Shown here: positions 15,673-25,453 of the stretch, one piece after another
Position numbering within the stretch: position 1 is the stretch's first letter
How the letters are laid out: the number at the start of each line of letters is the position of its first letter
Origin: Massilia sp.
Lineage (GTDB): Bacteria > Pseudomonadota > Gammaproteobacteria > Burkholderiales > Burkholderiaceae_D
Assembly (NCBI GenBank): GCA_025359245.1
Contig: JANYGW010000148.1
Location: 1-47,982, forward strand
DNA length: 47,982 bases
Reading direction: 5' to 3'
The notes under the pieces: model-generated
What the model was told of the DNA's origin: nothing
Seen by the model: the letters and a program-made list of their open reading frames with translations, nothing else
Database searches by the model: none
Made by a program: the position numbers and the translations under genes

Positions 15673-17567
15673 TCGGAATTTTTGATATGCGCGGCGGGCG
15701 CGAGATCGACCGCGCCATGCTCGACCGGATGAACGAGACCCAGTTTCACCGCGGTCCGGTCGAAGGCGGCCTGCACATCGAGCCAGGACTGGGCTTCGGC
15801 CACCGGCGCTTGTCGATCATCGACCTGACCTCCGGCCAGCAGCCGCTGTTCAACGAAGACCACAGCGTGGTGGTGGTGTTCAACGGCGAGATCTACAATT
15901 TCCAGGCGCTGATGGCAGAACTGGCCGCGCTCGGCCACGTGTTCCGCACCCATTGCGACACCGAAGTGATCGTGCATGCGTGGGAACAATGGGGCGAAGC
16001 CTGCGTGGCGCGCCTGCGCGGCATGTTCGCCTTCACCATCTGGGACCGCAACGCCCAGACGCTGTTCATGGCGCGCGACCGGCTCGGCATCAAGCCGATG
16101 CACTACGCCTTCCTGCCGGACGGCATGCTGGTGTTCGGCTCCGAGCTGAAGTCGCTCTTGTGCTTTCCGAACCTGAAGCGCGAGATCGATCCGCGCGCGG
16201 TCGAGGATTATTTCGCCTACGGCTACGTGCCGGAGCCGCGCACCATTTTCAGCAGCGCCCTCAAGCTGTCGCCGGGCCACACGCTGACGCTGAAGGTGGG
16301 ACAAGCGGCGCCTGCGCCGAAAAAATACTGGGACGTGCCGTTCGCGCCGCACGCGCCGATGGCCGAAGACGAGATGGCAGAGGAACTGGTGGTGCGCCTG
16401 CGCGAAGCGGTGGCCAGCCACATGATCGCCGACGTGCCGCTGGGCGCCTTCCTGTCGGGCGGCGTCGATTCGAGCGCGATCGTGGCCATGATGGCCGGCC
16501 TGACGCGGGAGCCGGTCAATACCTGCTCGATCGCCTTCAACGACAAGGCCTTCGACGAATCCGAATACGCCAGCCAGGTCGCGGCCCAGTACAAGACCAG
16601 CCACCACCGCGAAACCGTGGACACCGACGACTACGGCCTGATCGACACCCTGGCCGCGCTGTACGACGAGCCGTATGCCGACAGCTCGGCGATTCCAACC
16701 TACAGGGTCTGCCAGCTAGCGCGCAAGCGCGTGACGGTAGCGCTGTCGGGCGATGGCGGCGACGAAAACTTTGCCGGCTACCGGCGCCACCGCTTCGCCA
16801 TGGGCGAGGAAAAGGTGCGCTCGATGCTGCCGCTGACGGTGCGCAAACCGCTGTTCGGCTTTCTCGGCAAGACCTACCCGAAGGCCGACTGGGCGCCGCG
16901 CATGTTCCGCGCCAAGACCACCTTCGAGGCGCTCGCGCGCGACCTGGTCGAAGGCTATTTCCACGGCGTGTCGATCCAGGCCGACCGCGTGCGCGACGAG
17001 CTGTTTTCGGACAAATTCCGCAGCCGCCTGCAGGGCTACCGCGCGATCGAGGTGATGCGCGCGCATGCCGCCAACGCGCCGACCGACGACCCGCTGTCGA
17101 TCATCCAGTACATCGACATGAAGACCTACCTGCCGGGCGACATCCTGACCAAGGTCGATCGCGCCAGCATGGCGCACGCGCTCGAAGTGCGGGTGCCGCT
17201 GCTCGACCACCAGTTCGTCGAGTGGGTGTCCGGCCTGCCGTCCTCGTCCAAGCTGCGCAACGGCGAAGGCAAGCATATTTTCAAGAAGGCGCTCAAGCCC
17301 TACCTGTCGGACGATATCCTGTACCGCAAGAAGATGGGATTTTCGATTCCGCTCGGCGCCTGGCTGCGCGGCCCGCTGCGCGAGTCGATGCGCCGTGCGG
17401 TGCTCAATCCGGCGCTGCTTGAAACCGGCATTTTCAACGAAGACTACCTCAAACAGATGATCGACCAGCACCAGTCCGGCGCCAAAGACCACACGGTATC
17501 GCTATGGTCGGTATTGATGTTCGAAGCCTTCCTGCGCAAGAACGGCGCTGCGGCGGGGGGCGTTTGA
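15660..17567 (+). CDS. XrtA-associated asparagine synthetase-like amidotransferase
   Basis: This 635-residue protein has two domains. The class II glutaminase begins with catalytic Cys2 (MCGIVGIFD), and Arg50, Asn75, Gly76, Glu77 and Asp100 are in the expected places. The ATP-pyrophosphatase domain carries SGGVDSS at 266-272. It likely uses glutamine to amidate a carboxyl group, perhaps a uronic acid of the polymer, because a UDP-HexNAc dehydrogenase is present at 42467. The HRGPD motif of the family reads HRGPV here (Val34). The gene starts inside the upstream one, and its stop overlaps the next start by one base. Confidence 0.9.
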   Translation: MCGIVGIFDMRGGREIDRAMLDRMNETQFHRGPVEGGLHIEPGLGFGHRRLSIIDLTSGQQPLFNEDHSVVVVFNGEIYNFQALMAELAALGHVFRTHCDTEVIVHAWEQWGEACVARLRGMFAFTIWDRNAQTLFMARDRLGIKPMHYAFLPDGMLVFGSELKSLLCFPNLKREIDPRAVEDYFAYGYVPEPRTIFSSALKLSPGHTLTLKVGQAAPAPKKYWDVPFAPHAPMAEDEMAEELVVRLREAVASHMIADVPLGAFLSGGVDSSAIVAMMAGLTREPVNTCSIAFNDKAFDESEYASQVAAQYKTSHHRETVDTDDYGLIDTLAALYDEPYADSSAIPTYRVCQLARKRVTVALSGDGGDENFAGYRRHRFAMGEEKVRSMLPLTVRKPLFGFLGKTYPKADWAPRMFRAKTTFEALARDLVEGYFHGVSIQADRVRDELFSDKFRSRLQGYRAIEVMRAHAANAPTDDPLSIIQYIDMKTYLPGDILTKVDRASMAHALEVRVPLLDHQFVEWVSGLPSSSKLRNGEGKHIFKKALKPYLSDDILYRKKMGFSIPLGAWLRGPLRESMRRAVLNPALLETGIFNEDYLKQMIDQHQSGAKDHTVSLWSVLMFEAFLRKNGAAAGGV

Positions 17568-18781
17568 TGCGCATCCTGCACGTACTCGATCACTCGATCC
17601 CGCTGCACAGCGGCTATACTTTCCGCACCCGTTCGATCCTGCGCGAGCAGCAGGCGCTGGGCTGGGAGACCTTCCACGTGACCGGCTCCAAGCAGGGCCC
17701 GACCGGCGCGCTGGAGGAAGACGTCGACGGCCTGCATTTCTACCGCACGCCAAAGAGCGGCGGCCTGCTGGCCCGGCTGCCGGTGCTGAACCAGAAGGAA
17801 GTGATCGACGGACTGACCCGCCGCCTGTGCGAGATCATCCCGCAGATCAAGCCGGACGTGCTGCATGCGCATTCGCCCAGCCTGAATGCGATCGCCGCCC
17901 TGCGCGCCGGTAAGAAATTCGGCATCCCTGTCGTGTACGAGGTGCGCGCCTTTTGGGAAGACGCCGCAGTCGACCATGGCACAGCCAAGGAATTCGGCCT
18001 GCGCTACCGCGCAACGCGCGCGCTCGAAACCTACGCGCTGAAGAACGCGAATGCGGTCACCACCATCTGCGAAGGCCTGCGGCGTGACATCGTCGCGCGC
18101 GGCATCGCCGCCGACAAGGTGACCGTGATCCCGAACGCGGTCGACATCGACAAGTTCGCCGTGGGCGGCGTGGCCGACCTCGACCTGAAGCGCAAGCTGG
18201 GCCTGCAGGACATGCGCCTGATCGGCTTCATCGGCTCGTTTTACGCCTACGAAGGCCTGGACGTGCTGCTGCGCGCGGTGCCGGCCCTGCTGGCCCGGCA
18301 GCCCAACCTGCGCGTGCTGCTGGTCGGCGGCGGCCCCCAGGACGCCAATTTGCGCCAGCAGGCCATACAACTGGGCATCGCCGACAAGGTAGTGTTTACC
18401 GGGCGCGTGCCGCACGAACAGGTGCAGCAATACTACGACCTGCTCGACGTGCTGGTGTATCCGCGCCTGTCGATGCGCCTGACCGATTTGGTGACCCCGT
18501 TGAAACCGCTCGAAGCGATGGCCCAGGGCCGGGTGCTGGCCGCGTCCGACGTCGGCGGCCATCTGGAACTGATCGAACACGGCAAGACCGGCGTGCTGTT
18601 CAAGGCCGACGATCCGCACTCGCTGGCCGCCAACGTGGGCGACCTGCTGGCGGCCCAGGACAGCTGGCCGGCGCTGCGCGCCAACGGCCGCCACTTTGTC
18701 GAAACGGAGCGCAACTGGCCGATCAGCGTGGCGCGCTACCAGCAGATCTACGCGCGCCTGACGGGCTTGCCGGCGGCATGA
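17567..18781 (+). CDS. Exosortase A-associated glycosyltransferase (Daro_2409 type)
   Basis: The protein has 404 residues, with its ATG overlapping the previous TGA by one base. ILHVLDHSIPLHSGYTFRT at the N-terminus is characteristic of this exosortase-linked GT4 family. The donor domain contains VIPNAVDIDKF and a DLVTPLKPLEAMAQGRVLAASDVGG stretch (quoted in part). It is cytoplasmic and builds the repeat unit; the sugar is not predictable. The gene is coupled to the following glycosyltransferase by an ATGA overlap. Confidence 0.9.
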   Translation: MRILHVLDHSIPLHSGYTFRTRSILREQQALGWETFHVTGSKQGPTGALEEDVDGLHFYRTPKSGGLLARLPVLNQKEVIDGLTRRLCEIIPQIKPDVLHAHSPSLNAIAALRAGKKFGIPVVYEVRAFWEDAAVDHGTAKEFGLRYRATRALETYALKNANAVTTICEGLRRDIVARGIAADKVTVIPNAVDIDKFAVGGVADLDLKRKLGLQDMRLIGFIGSFYAYEGLDVLLRAVPALLARQPNLRVLLVGGGPQDANLRQQAIQLGIADKVVFTGRVPHEQVQQYYDLLDVLVYPRLSMRLTDLVTPLKPLEAMAQGRVLAASDVGGHLELIEHGKTGVLFKADDPHSLAANVGDLLAAQDSWPALRANGRHFVETERNWPISVARYQQIYARLTGLPAA

Positions 18782-19968
18782 AGATCCTGACGTTCAGCAC
18801 CTTGTATCCGAATGCGCAGCGGCCCGGGCATGGCATCTTCGTCGAGACCCGGCTGCGCCACCTGATCGCCAGCGGCCAGGTGCAGGCGCGCGTGGTGGCG
18901 CCGGTGCCCTGGTTTCCGCTGCGGCATCCGCGTTTCGGCGACTACGCCAGCCACGCAAGAGTGCCGGCGCGCGAACAGCGCTTCGACATCGACATCGCAC
19001 ATCCGCGCTATCCGGTGTTGCCCAAGGTCGGCATGAACGCGGCCCCGGCGCTGCTCGCGCTGGGAGCGCGCGCCACGGTCGCACGCATGCTCGACGAAGG
19101 CTACGACTTCGATCTGATCGACGCCCACTATTTTTATCCCGACGGCGTTGCCGCCGCGCTGCTGGGAAAATACTTCAACAAGCCAGTCGTGATCACCGCG
19201 CGCGGCTCCGACATCACGCTGTTCCCGCAGTTCCGGCTGCCGCGCAGGATGATCCGCTGGGCCGCCGGACGCGCCGCCGCCGTCATCACCGTCTGCAATG
19301 CGCTGCGCGACGAGATGCTGGAGCTGGGAATCGCGCCGGACAAGGTGGTCTCGCTGCGCAACGGCGTCGACCTGCAGCTGTTCCAGCCGGTCGAGCGCGA
19401 CGCCGTGCGTGCGCGCCTGGGCCTGGACCGCTTCACGCTGCTGGCGGTCGGCCACCTGGTGCCGGTCAAGGCGCAGGAGCTGGCCGTGGCAGCGCTGGCG
19501 CAGCTGCCCGACGTGCGGCTGCTCATTGCCGGCAACGGTCCCAATCGCGGCATGCTGGAACGGCTGGCGCAACAGCTCGGCGTGGCCGACCGGGTCAGCC
19601 TGCTGGGGGCGGTGCCGCAGGCGCAATTGCGCGACTATTACGGCGCCGCCGACGCGCTGGTACTGCCGTCCGAGCGCGAAGGCTGGGCCAACGTGCTGCT
19701 TGAGTCCATGGCGTGCGGCACGCCGGTCATCGCCAGCCGCGTGTGGGGCACACCCGAAGTGGTGGCCGCCCCCGAAGCCGGACTGCTGATGGCGCAGCGC
19801 AGTGCAGACGGCGTGGCCGATTCCGTGCGCGCGCTGCGCGCCGATTACCCGGACCGCGCCGCCACGCGCCGCTACGCAGAACGATTCAGCTGGGACGACA
19901 CCAGCGCCGGGCAGCTCACGCTGTTCACCCGGGTACTGGCAGGACAAGGAGCGGCAGCCTATGCATGA
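18778..19968 (+). CDS. Glycosyltransferase family 4
   Basis: This 396-residue GT-B transferase begins FSTLYPNAQRPGHGIFVETR, a form often seen in exosortase loci. ARGSDITLFPQ, LRNGVDLQLF and SEREGWANVLLESMACG (the acidic donor motif) are present. It overlaps the next gene by eight bases, in a different frame. It takes part in repeat-unit assembly. Confidence 0.88.
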   Translation: MKILTFSTLYPNAQRPGHGIFVETRLRHLIASGQVQARVVAPVPWFPLRHPRFGDYASHARVPAREQRFDIDIAHPRYPVLPKVGMNAAPALLALGARATVARMLDEGYDFDLIDAHYFYPDGVAAALLGKYFNKPVVITARGSDITLFPQFRLPRRMIRWAAGRAAAVITVCNALRDEMLELGIAPDKVVSLRNGVDLQLFQPVERDAVRARLGLDRFTLLAVGHLVPVKAQELAVAALAQLPDVRLLIAGNGPNRGMLERLAQQLGVADRVSLLGAVPQAQLRDYYGAADALVLPSEREGWANVLLESMACGTPVIASRVWGTPEVVAAPEAGLLMAQRSADGVADSVRALRADYPDRAATRRYAERFSWDDTSAGQLTLFTRVLAGQGAAAYA

Positions 19969-22249
19969 TTCACTGAGCGCGCGCCTGGGCCGCGGCCTGA
20001 TCCGCACCCTGGGCAACACGATCGCGCCGCACGGCGCCGGCGACGGCCGCGTTTGCATCGTCAACTACCATCGCATCCTCGAAGCGAAGGATCCGCTGCT
20101 CGAGTCCGAGCCGGACGTGGCCACCTTCCGCTGGCAGATGCGCCTGCTGGCCGAATGCTTCAACGTGATTCCGCTGTATGACGCGGTCCAGCTGATCGGC
20201 ACCGGGCGCATGCCGCCGCGCGCGGTGTGCATCACCTTCGATGACGGCTACCGCTCGGTGCACGACCTGGCGCTGCCGATCCTGCAGCATTTCAAGCTGC
20301 CCGCCACGGTATTCGTCACCAGCGGCTTCGTCGGCGGCGACAACATGTGGAACGACCGCATCATCGAAGCGGTGCAGAACCTGCCTGCCGGCCGGCTCGA
20401 CCTGTCCGAACTGGGGCTGGGCACCTATTCGCTGGCCAGCCTGGACGACCGCAAGCTGACCGTCGGGCGCCTGACCGAAGCGTCCAAGTACCTGCCGCCG
20501 CAAGCGCGCTTCGATCTGATCAAGCGGCTCGAACTGATGGTCGGCGATCATCTCGACCACGGCCTGATGCTGACCCCCGAGATGGTGGTCAACCTGGACC
20601 GCGCCGGCATCGAGATCGGCGCGCACACGATTTCGCATCCGATCCTGACCAGCCTCGATGACGCCAGTTCGCGCATGGAGATCGAGGGCGGCAAGAAGGA
20701 GCTCGAAGACATCATCGGCAAGCCGGTGCGCATGTTCGCCTACCCGAACGGCAAGGTCGGCAAGGACTTCGACGAACGCCACACGCGCATGGCGCGCGAC
20801 GCCGGTTTCGCCGCCGCCTTCACCACCCGGGTCGGGGCCGTCACCAGCAGCCAGGACCGCTTCCAGCTGCCGCGCAGCCGGCCGTGGGACAAGTCGCCCT
20901 TCATGTTCGGCGTGCGCCTGCTGCGCTGGCTGGCCTGGGACGAACGCCACGGCGGGCACGACGACTTCGACACGCACTCGCATGCGCCCGACGGAAAAAT
21001 TGTCGTCAATCCGCGCGTGCTGCTGACCGCGTTCCACTTTCCACCGCAGGCAGCGAGCAGCGGCATCCAGCGCACGCTGAGCTTTTCGCGCCACCTGGGC
21101 AGCAACGGCTGGGACCCGATGGTGCTGTCGGCCAGCCCGCGCGCCTACGGCGTGCAGAATCCCTCGCAGCTGGCCAGCGTGCCGGCCAACCTGGTGGTGC
21201 GGCGCGCATTTGCGCTCGACACCAAGCGCCACCTCGGCTTCAAGGGCCGCTATCCGGAAGCGCTGGCCCTGCCCGACCGCTGGGTTTCGTGGTGGTTCGC
21301 GGCGGTGCCGGCCGGCCTGTCGATGATCCGCAGGTACAAGCCGCAGGTGTTGTGGTCGACCTTCCCGATCGCCACCTCGCACCTGATCGCGCTGGCGCTG
21401 CACCGCATCAGCGGGCTGCCATGGGTGGCCGACTTCCGCGACCCGATGCTGCAAAGCTCGTACCCGGTGTCCAAGCCGCAGCGCGCCGTGTATGCATGGA
21501 TCGAACGCCAGACCATCATGCGCTGCACCGCCGCGGTATTTACCACCCACAGCGCGCGCGACTCGTATGCCGCGCGCTTCCCGCAGCTGCCGGCAGCGAA
21601 GTTCTCGGTGATCGAAAACGGCTACGACGAAGACGGCTTCGGCGGCGCGGCGCCGGTAGCGGTCGTGCCCGGCGAGCGCCTGACCCTGGTCCACAGCGGC
21701 GTGCTGTACGACACCGGACGCGACCCGTCGCAGCTGTTCGAAGCACTGGCCGCGCTCAAGGCAGATGGCAAAGTCGGCGCGGCCAGCCTGCGCGTGATCC
21801 TGCGCGCACCGGGCGAAATGGACGACATCGGTACGCTGGTCGCCAAGTACCAGGTCGGCGACATCGTCAAGGTCGAGCCGCCGGTGCCCTACCGCGTAGC
21901 GCTGCAGGAGATGCTGGGCGCCGACGGCCTGATCGTGTTTCAGGGCACGCCCTTCAACACCCAGATCCCGGCCAAGATCTACGAGTACTTCCGGGCCCGC
22001 AAGCCGATCCTCGGCCTGGTCGACACCAGCGGCGAAACGGCCAGGGTGCTGCGCACGGCCGGCTTCGACGCCATCGCCGACATGAGCGACAGCGCCGCCA
22101 TCGGACAGGTGCTGGAACGCTTGCTCGGCCAGATCCGCCGGGGCCAGGCCTATGTGGCGACCGAGGAGCTGATCGCCTCGTCGGCCCGCACCCATCGCGC
22201 CAGCCAGCTGGCGCAGGTATTCAACCGGGTCGTCAACCGGGACACCTAG
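19961..22249 (+). CDS. Fusion: polysaccharide deacetylase and glycosyltransferase
   Basis: One uninterrupted frame encodes 762 residues. Residues 1-325 are a NodB-type deacetylase (VNYHRIL at 34-40, TFDDGY at 92-97, GAHTISH at 220-226, FAYPNGK at 259-265). A hydrophilic linker with HGGHDDFDTHSHAPDG follows. From about 350 a second protein begins (NPRVLLTAFHFPPQAASSGI), a GT4-like transferase with IENGYDE and an IPAKIYEYFRARKPIL donor motif. No start codon with a ribosome site is visible at the junction, so the two seem truly fused. They may act in sequence on one lipid-linked sugar. The TAG stop shares the tetranucleotide CTAG with the stop of the convergent gene. Confidence 0.85.
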   Translation: MHDSLSARLGRGLIRTLGNTIAPHGAGDGRVCIVNYHRILEAKDPLLESEPDVATFRWQMRLLAECFNVIPLYDAVQLIGTGRMPPRAVCITFDDGYRSVHDLALPILQHFKLPATVFVTSGFVGGDNMWNDRIIEAVQNLPAGRLDLSELGLGTYSLASLDDRKLTVGRLTEASKYLPPQARFDLIKRLELMVGDHLDHGLMLTPEMVVNLDRAGIEIGAHTISHPILTSLDDASSRMEIEGGKKELEDIIGKPVRMFAYPNGKVGKDFDERHTRMARDAGFAAAFTTRVGAVTSSQDRFQLPRSRPWDKSPFMFGVRLLRWLAWDERHGGHDDFDTHSHAPDGKIVVNPRVLLTAFHFPPQAASSGIQRTLSFSRHLGSNGWDPMVLSASPRAYGVQNPSQLASVPANLVVRRAFALDTKRHLGFKGRYPEALALPDRWVSWWFAAVPAGLSMIRRYKPQVLWSTFPIATSHLIALALHRISGLPWVADFRDPMLQSSYPVSKPQRAVYAWIERQTIMRCTAAVFTTHSARDSYAARFPQLPAAKFSVIENGYDEDGFGGAAPVAVVPGERLTLVHSGVLYDTGRDPSQLFEALAALKADGKVGAASLRVILRAPGEMDDIGTLVAKYQVGDIVKVEPPVPYRVALQEMLGADGLIVFQGTPFNTQIPAKIYEYFRARKPILGLVDTSGETARVLRTAGFDAIADMSDSAAIGQVLERLLGQIRRGQAYVATEELIASSARTHRASQLAQVFNRVVNRDT

Positions 22250-23343
22250 CCGCCTGCTTTGCCCGTCAATGCATCGAGCACGCCGATGAACAGGCGCGCC
22301 TGCTCCTGCATCGAATAGCGCTGCAGGACCGACTCGCGCGCCTGGCGCCCGATGCGCTGGCGCAGCGCCGGCTCGCGCAGCCCATCCAGGTACTCGATCC
22401 ATTGCGCGCGGGAGCGGGCCAGGAAGCCGTTTTCACCCTGGCTGACCAGCGGCAGGTAAGACGGGATCGGCGTGGCCACCACCGGCAAGCCTACGCCCAT
22501 CTTCATGCTCATGCGGTTTTCCGATTTGACCTTCCAGGCCGGCGCCGCGGCAGCCGGATCGGCCGGCTCGACTGCATCGATGGGAATGATGCCGACGTCG
22601 GCATCGAGCATCTGACGGTAAACCCGCGCGGCATCCCAGGCCACGCAGCGTATGCGCCGGTTGGCCAGGAACGCCAGGGTCTCCACACGGGCGCGCCGGT
22701 CCTGCTGCGCCAGCAGCGACCAGCGAATCTCGCGCAGGCGCTGCAGCGGCGTGTTCGCATAGCGGCCCACCACGGTCACCGACAGCCAGCTCGGCGGCGA
22801 GCCGATTTGCGCAAGCCGATCCAGTTCGGCGGAGGTGACCAGCACCGCGCGCAGCGGCCTGGCCCGCGTGCCATGGCGATCGCTGGGCCCGCGCTGATGC
22901 ATGTCCGGGTGTTCGATGCCGTCGTGGACGACGTGAATTTTTTGCTGCAGCGCAGGCGGATACAGGCTCTTGAGAAATTCGGTCACGGCCATGGTCGCAT
23001 CGGTGGCCTGCGCCATGCCGGCGTCGATCACGTCGCAGACGCAGAACACGGTGCGCACGCCGGCCTCGCCGAGTTGGCGCGCGAGCGCTTCGACGCTGGC
23101 ACCGTGCACCTTCTGGAACACCACGATCCGGAAACCTTCGGCCACGATGCGCGGCGCCAGGCCGTCCAGGTCAGGCCGCTCGGCGCTGTGTTCTGGCTCG
23201 AACACGATGTGCGGCTCGAAATGGGCGGCGCGCAGGAACGGGAACATGTTCAGCGCCGCGATGCGGGTGCTGGGGATCGGATGGCGCGAATTGGATAACA
23301 GGACGAAGCCGACCTTGACCGGGTCGCCAGCGGCACGACTCAT
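22246..23343 (-). CDS. Putative glycosyltransferase (GT-B like)
   Basis: I chose the ATG at 23343, giving 365 residues, because it overlaps the upstream stop as ATGA. A longer frame to 23463 adds an unlikely tail. VGFVLLSNSRHPIPSTRIAA opens an N-terminal Rossmann domain. IHVVHDGIEHPD, VYRQMLDADVGIIPI and NRMSMKMGVGLPVVATPIPSY resemble the acceptor/donor cleft of GT4 enzymes. Family assignment is less firm than for its neighbours. It is the last gene of the five-gene minus-strand run. The convergent junction with the fusion gene leaves no room for a terminator. Confidence 0.75.
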   Translation of the reverse strand: MSRAAGDPVKVGFVLLSNSRHPIPSTRIAALNMFPFLRAAHFEPHIVFEPEHSAERPDLDGLAPRIVAEGFRIVVFQKVHGASVEALARQLGEAGVRTVFCVCDVIDAGMAQATDATMAVTEFLKSLYPPALQQKIHVVHDGIEHPDMHQRGPSDRHGTRARPLRAVLVTSAELDRLAQIGSPPSWLSVTVVGRYANTPLQRLREIRWSLLAQQDRRARVETLAFLANRRIRCVAWDAARVYRQMLDADVGIIPIDAVEPADPAAAAPAWKVKSENRMSMKMGVGLPVVATPIPSYLPLVSQGENGFLARSRAQWIEYLDGLREPALRQRIGRQARESVLQRYSMQEQARLFIGVLDALTGKAGG

Positions 23344-24308
23344 GTTCCGGCTCCCGCGTCCTGGCCGAACAGCCTTTTCAGCCGTTTGCGCGAGATCCCC
23401 ATCGAGAAGCTCAGTGCCAGCAGAAACGCGCGCATCCCGCTGGCATGGCGGAATGCCTGCCACAGCACGCTGCGCGCGCGGCGGTCATCGAGCAGGTACA
23501 GGTCATACGCCGCGTCGGACAGGCACACAGCCCAGCGCTTGCGCTGCCCGGCATTGAGCAGAGCGCTGCCAAGCCAGCGCTGGCGGATCAGCGCATTGGT
23601 GAAGCAGTGCTGGGCGGTGGGCTTGACAAACAGCGTGCGCACCATCGACGAGCCGACTATCCGGTAGCGCGCCACCGTGCCCGGGCAGAAAACGATATCG
23701 AAGCGCTCCGCCAGGCGCAGCCACATGTCGTAGTCTTCGTAGGTCAGCCGCTCGTCATAGCCGCCCACGGCGGCCAGCGCGCTCTTGCGGATCGTGGTCG
23801 ACATCGCGGGAATGAAGTTGCCGTCGGCCAGTTCGGAAAACACGCGCCCCGACGGCGGCGCCAGGCCCGGACGGTGATGGGCAATGAAATTGTCCGGCAG
23901 CGCGACGCCCTGTTCGTCCATCTCGGCTGCGTCCGAATACACCAGCGCGACCGACTCGGGCAAGCCGGCGAACGCAGCCGCTTGCACAGCCAGCCGTTGC
24001 GGCTCCCACGTGTCGTCGGTGGCAACCATGCAGATGTAGGTGCCGCGTGCCAGCGCCAGCGCTTCATTGAGCGTGCGGCAAATGCCGGCGTTAGCGGTAT
24101 GCCGGATGAAAGCGGCATCGGGCCGGTGCGCGGCCAGCCAGGCCGCGATCATGGCCGGCGAATCGTCGCGCGATGCATCATCGGTGACGATCAGCTCGAA
24201 ATCCTGGAAAGTCTGGGCGTGTATGCTCTCCAGCGTTTCAAGCAGGAAGCGCTGGTGGTTGTAGCACAGCGCAATGACTGTGACGCGGGGCGCGGCGGAC
24301 GTGGTCAT
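23340..24308 (-). CDS. Glycosyltransferase family 2
   Basis: The protein has 322 residues. The GT-A fold is clear: VTVIALCYNHQRFLLETLESI, then DFELIVTDDASRDDS, the ATDD metal-binding (DxD-like) site near 96-99, and the acceptor-side TYEDYDMWLRLAERF. It probably adds a sugar, perhaps the 3-acetamidosugar made by the next two genes upstream, to the polymer. It starts 12 bases after the aminotransferase and overlaps the next gene by four. Confidence 0.9.
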   Translation of the reverse strand: MTTSAAPRVTVIALCYNHQRFLLETLESIHAQTFQDFELIVTDDASRDDSPAMIAAWLAAHRPDAAFIRHTANAGICRTLNEALALARGTYICMVATDDTWEPQRLAVQAAAFAGLPESVALVYSDAAEMDEQGVALPDNFIAHHRPGLAPPSGRVFSELADGNFIPAMSTTIRKSALAAVGGYDERLTYEDYDMWLRLAERFDIVFCPGTVARYRIVGSSMVRTLFVKPTAQHCFTNALIRQRWLGSALLNAGQRKRWAVCLSDAAYDLYLLDDRRARSVLWQAFRHASGMRAFLLALSFSMGISRKRLKRLFGQDAGAGT

Positions 24309-24320
24309 GCGGCTGCCTGT

Positions 24321-25448
24321 TCAGGCGCGCGGGCCGGCGGCGGCCGCCTCAAGGCAAACCTGGATCACGCGCTCGACCTGCTCCGCTTGCAGCTGCGGCC
24401 AGATCGGCAGGCTCAGTACCTCCCGATGGATCGCCTCGGCGATCGGCAACGCGCCTTCGGCCAGTCCCATTTCTGCATAGGCGCCCTGGCGGTGCGGGGC
24501 AATCGGATAGTGAATCATCGACCCGATGCCGCGCTCGCCGAGCTGTGCCTGCAGCGCCTCGCGCGCCAGCGTGCGCACCACGAACAGGTGCCAGACCGGT
24601 TCGGCCCAGTCGGGCACGAACGGCAGCACCAGGTCGCTGCCGGACAGGCCTTCGGTCAGGCGCGCCGCCACCGCGCGGCGGCGCTCGTTGCCCAGGTCCA
24701 GGCCTTTCAGCTTGGCGCGCAGGAAGGCCGCTTGCAGTTCGTCGAGGCGGCTGTTGTAGCCCTTGACGTCGTTATGGTATTTGACGCTGGAGCCGTAGTT
24801 GCGCAAGATGCGCAAGCGCGCGGCCAGCACGGCGTCGTTGGTGACGATGGCCCCGCCGTCGCCCAGCGCGCCCAGGTTTTTGCCAGGATAGAAGCTGAAG
24901 CCGGCCGCGTCGCCCAGCGCGCCCACGCGCCGCCCGCGATAGCGCGCTCCATGCGCCTGCGCGGCGTCTTCAATCACTTTCAGCTTGTGGCGCGCGGCGA
25001 TTTCCATGATCGCGTCCATGTCGGCCGGCTGGCCGTACAGGTGCACCGGCATGATGGCGCGGGTGCGCGGCGTGATGGCCGCTTCGATCCGGGCCGGGTC
25101 GATATTGTAGGTGGCGCTGTCGGGCTCGACCGGCACCGGCGTGGCGCCGGCGTAGGACACGGCCAGCCAGGTGGCGATATAGGTATTCGACGGCACGATC
25201 ACTTCGTCGCCGGGACCGATGTCCATGGCCTTGAGGATCAGGAACAGCGCATCGAGGCCGTTGCCCACCCCGATCGCATGGCTGGCATCGCAGTAGGCTG
25301 CAAATTCATTCTCGAACTGTTCCACTTCGCTGCCGAGGATCAGATAGTTGGAATCGAGCACACGCTGGAAGGCGGCATCGAGTTCGGGACGCAGCTCGGC
25401 ATGCATGGCGGCGAAATCGAGGAACGGAATCGGTTTGTTTTGCGGCAT
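24321..25448 (-). CDS. DegT/DnrJ/EryC1/StrS sugar aminotransferase (FdtB/QdtB-like)
   Basis: This is a 375-residue PLP enzyme. EDAAQAHGA (Asp161) and the lysine in [16 protein letters not shown] (Lys190) form the cofactor site. The overall pattern ([30 protein letters not shown]) matches aminotransferases acting on dTDP-3-keto-6-deoxyhexoses. The ketoisomerase that would make the substrate is encoded five bases upstream in the fused gene, so a dTDP-Fuc3N or dTDP-Qui3N product is predicted. The upstream RmlA/RmlB enzymes are not in the window. Confidence 0.9.
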   Translation of the reverse strand: MPQNKPIPFLDFAAMHAELRPELDAAFQRVLDSNYLILGSEVEQFENEFAAYCDASHAIGVGNGLDALFLILKAMDIGPGDEVIVPSNTYIATWLAVSYAGATPVPVEPDSATYNIDPARIEAAITPRTRAIMPVHLYGQPADMDAIMEIAARHKLKVIEDAAQAHGARYRGRRVGALGDAAGFSFYPGKNLGALGDGGAIVTNDAVLAARLRILRNYGSSVKYHNDVKGYNSRLDELQAAFLRAKLKGLDLGNERRRAVAARLTEGLSGSDLVLPFVPDWAEPVWHLFVVRTLAREALQAQLGERGIGSMIHYPIAPHRQGAYAEMGLAEGALPIAEAIHREVLSLPIWPQLQAEQVERVIQVCLEAAAAGPRA

Positions 25449-25453
25449 GGTAT

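Noticed and set aside
19970..22402. Long minus-strand frame of 810 codons antisense to the deacetylase fusion
   Set aside because: It is an Arg/Gln/Val-rich shadow typical of high-GC DNA, without motifs.
20884..23298. Plus-strand frame of 804 codons running through the convergent junction
   Set aside because: It crosses the end of one real gene and the whole of an opposing one, and shows no domain.
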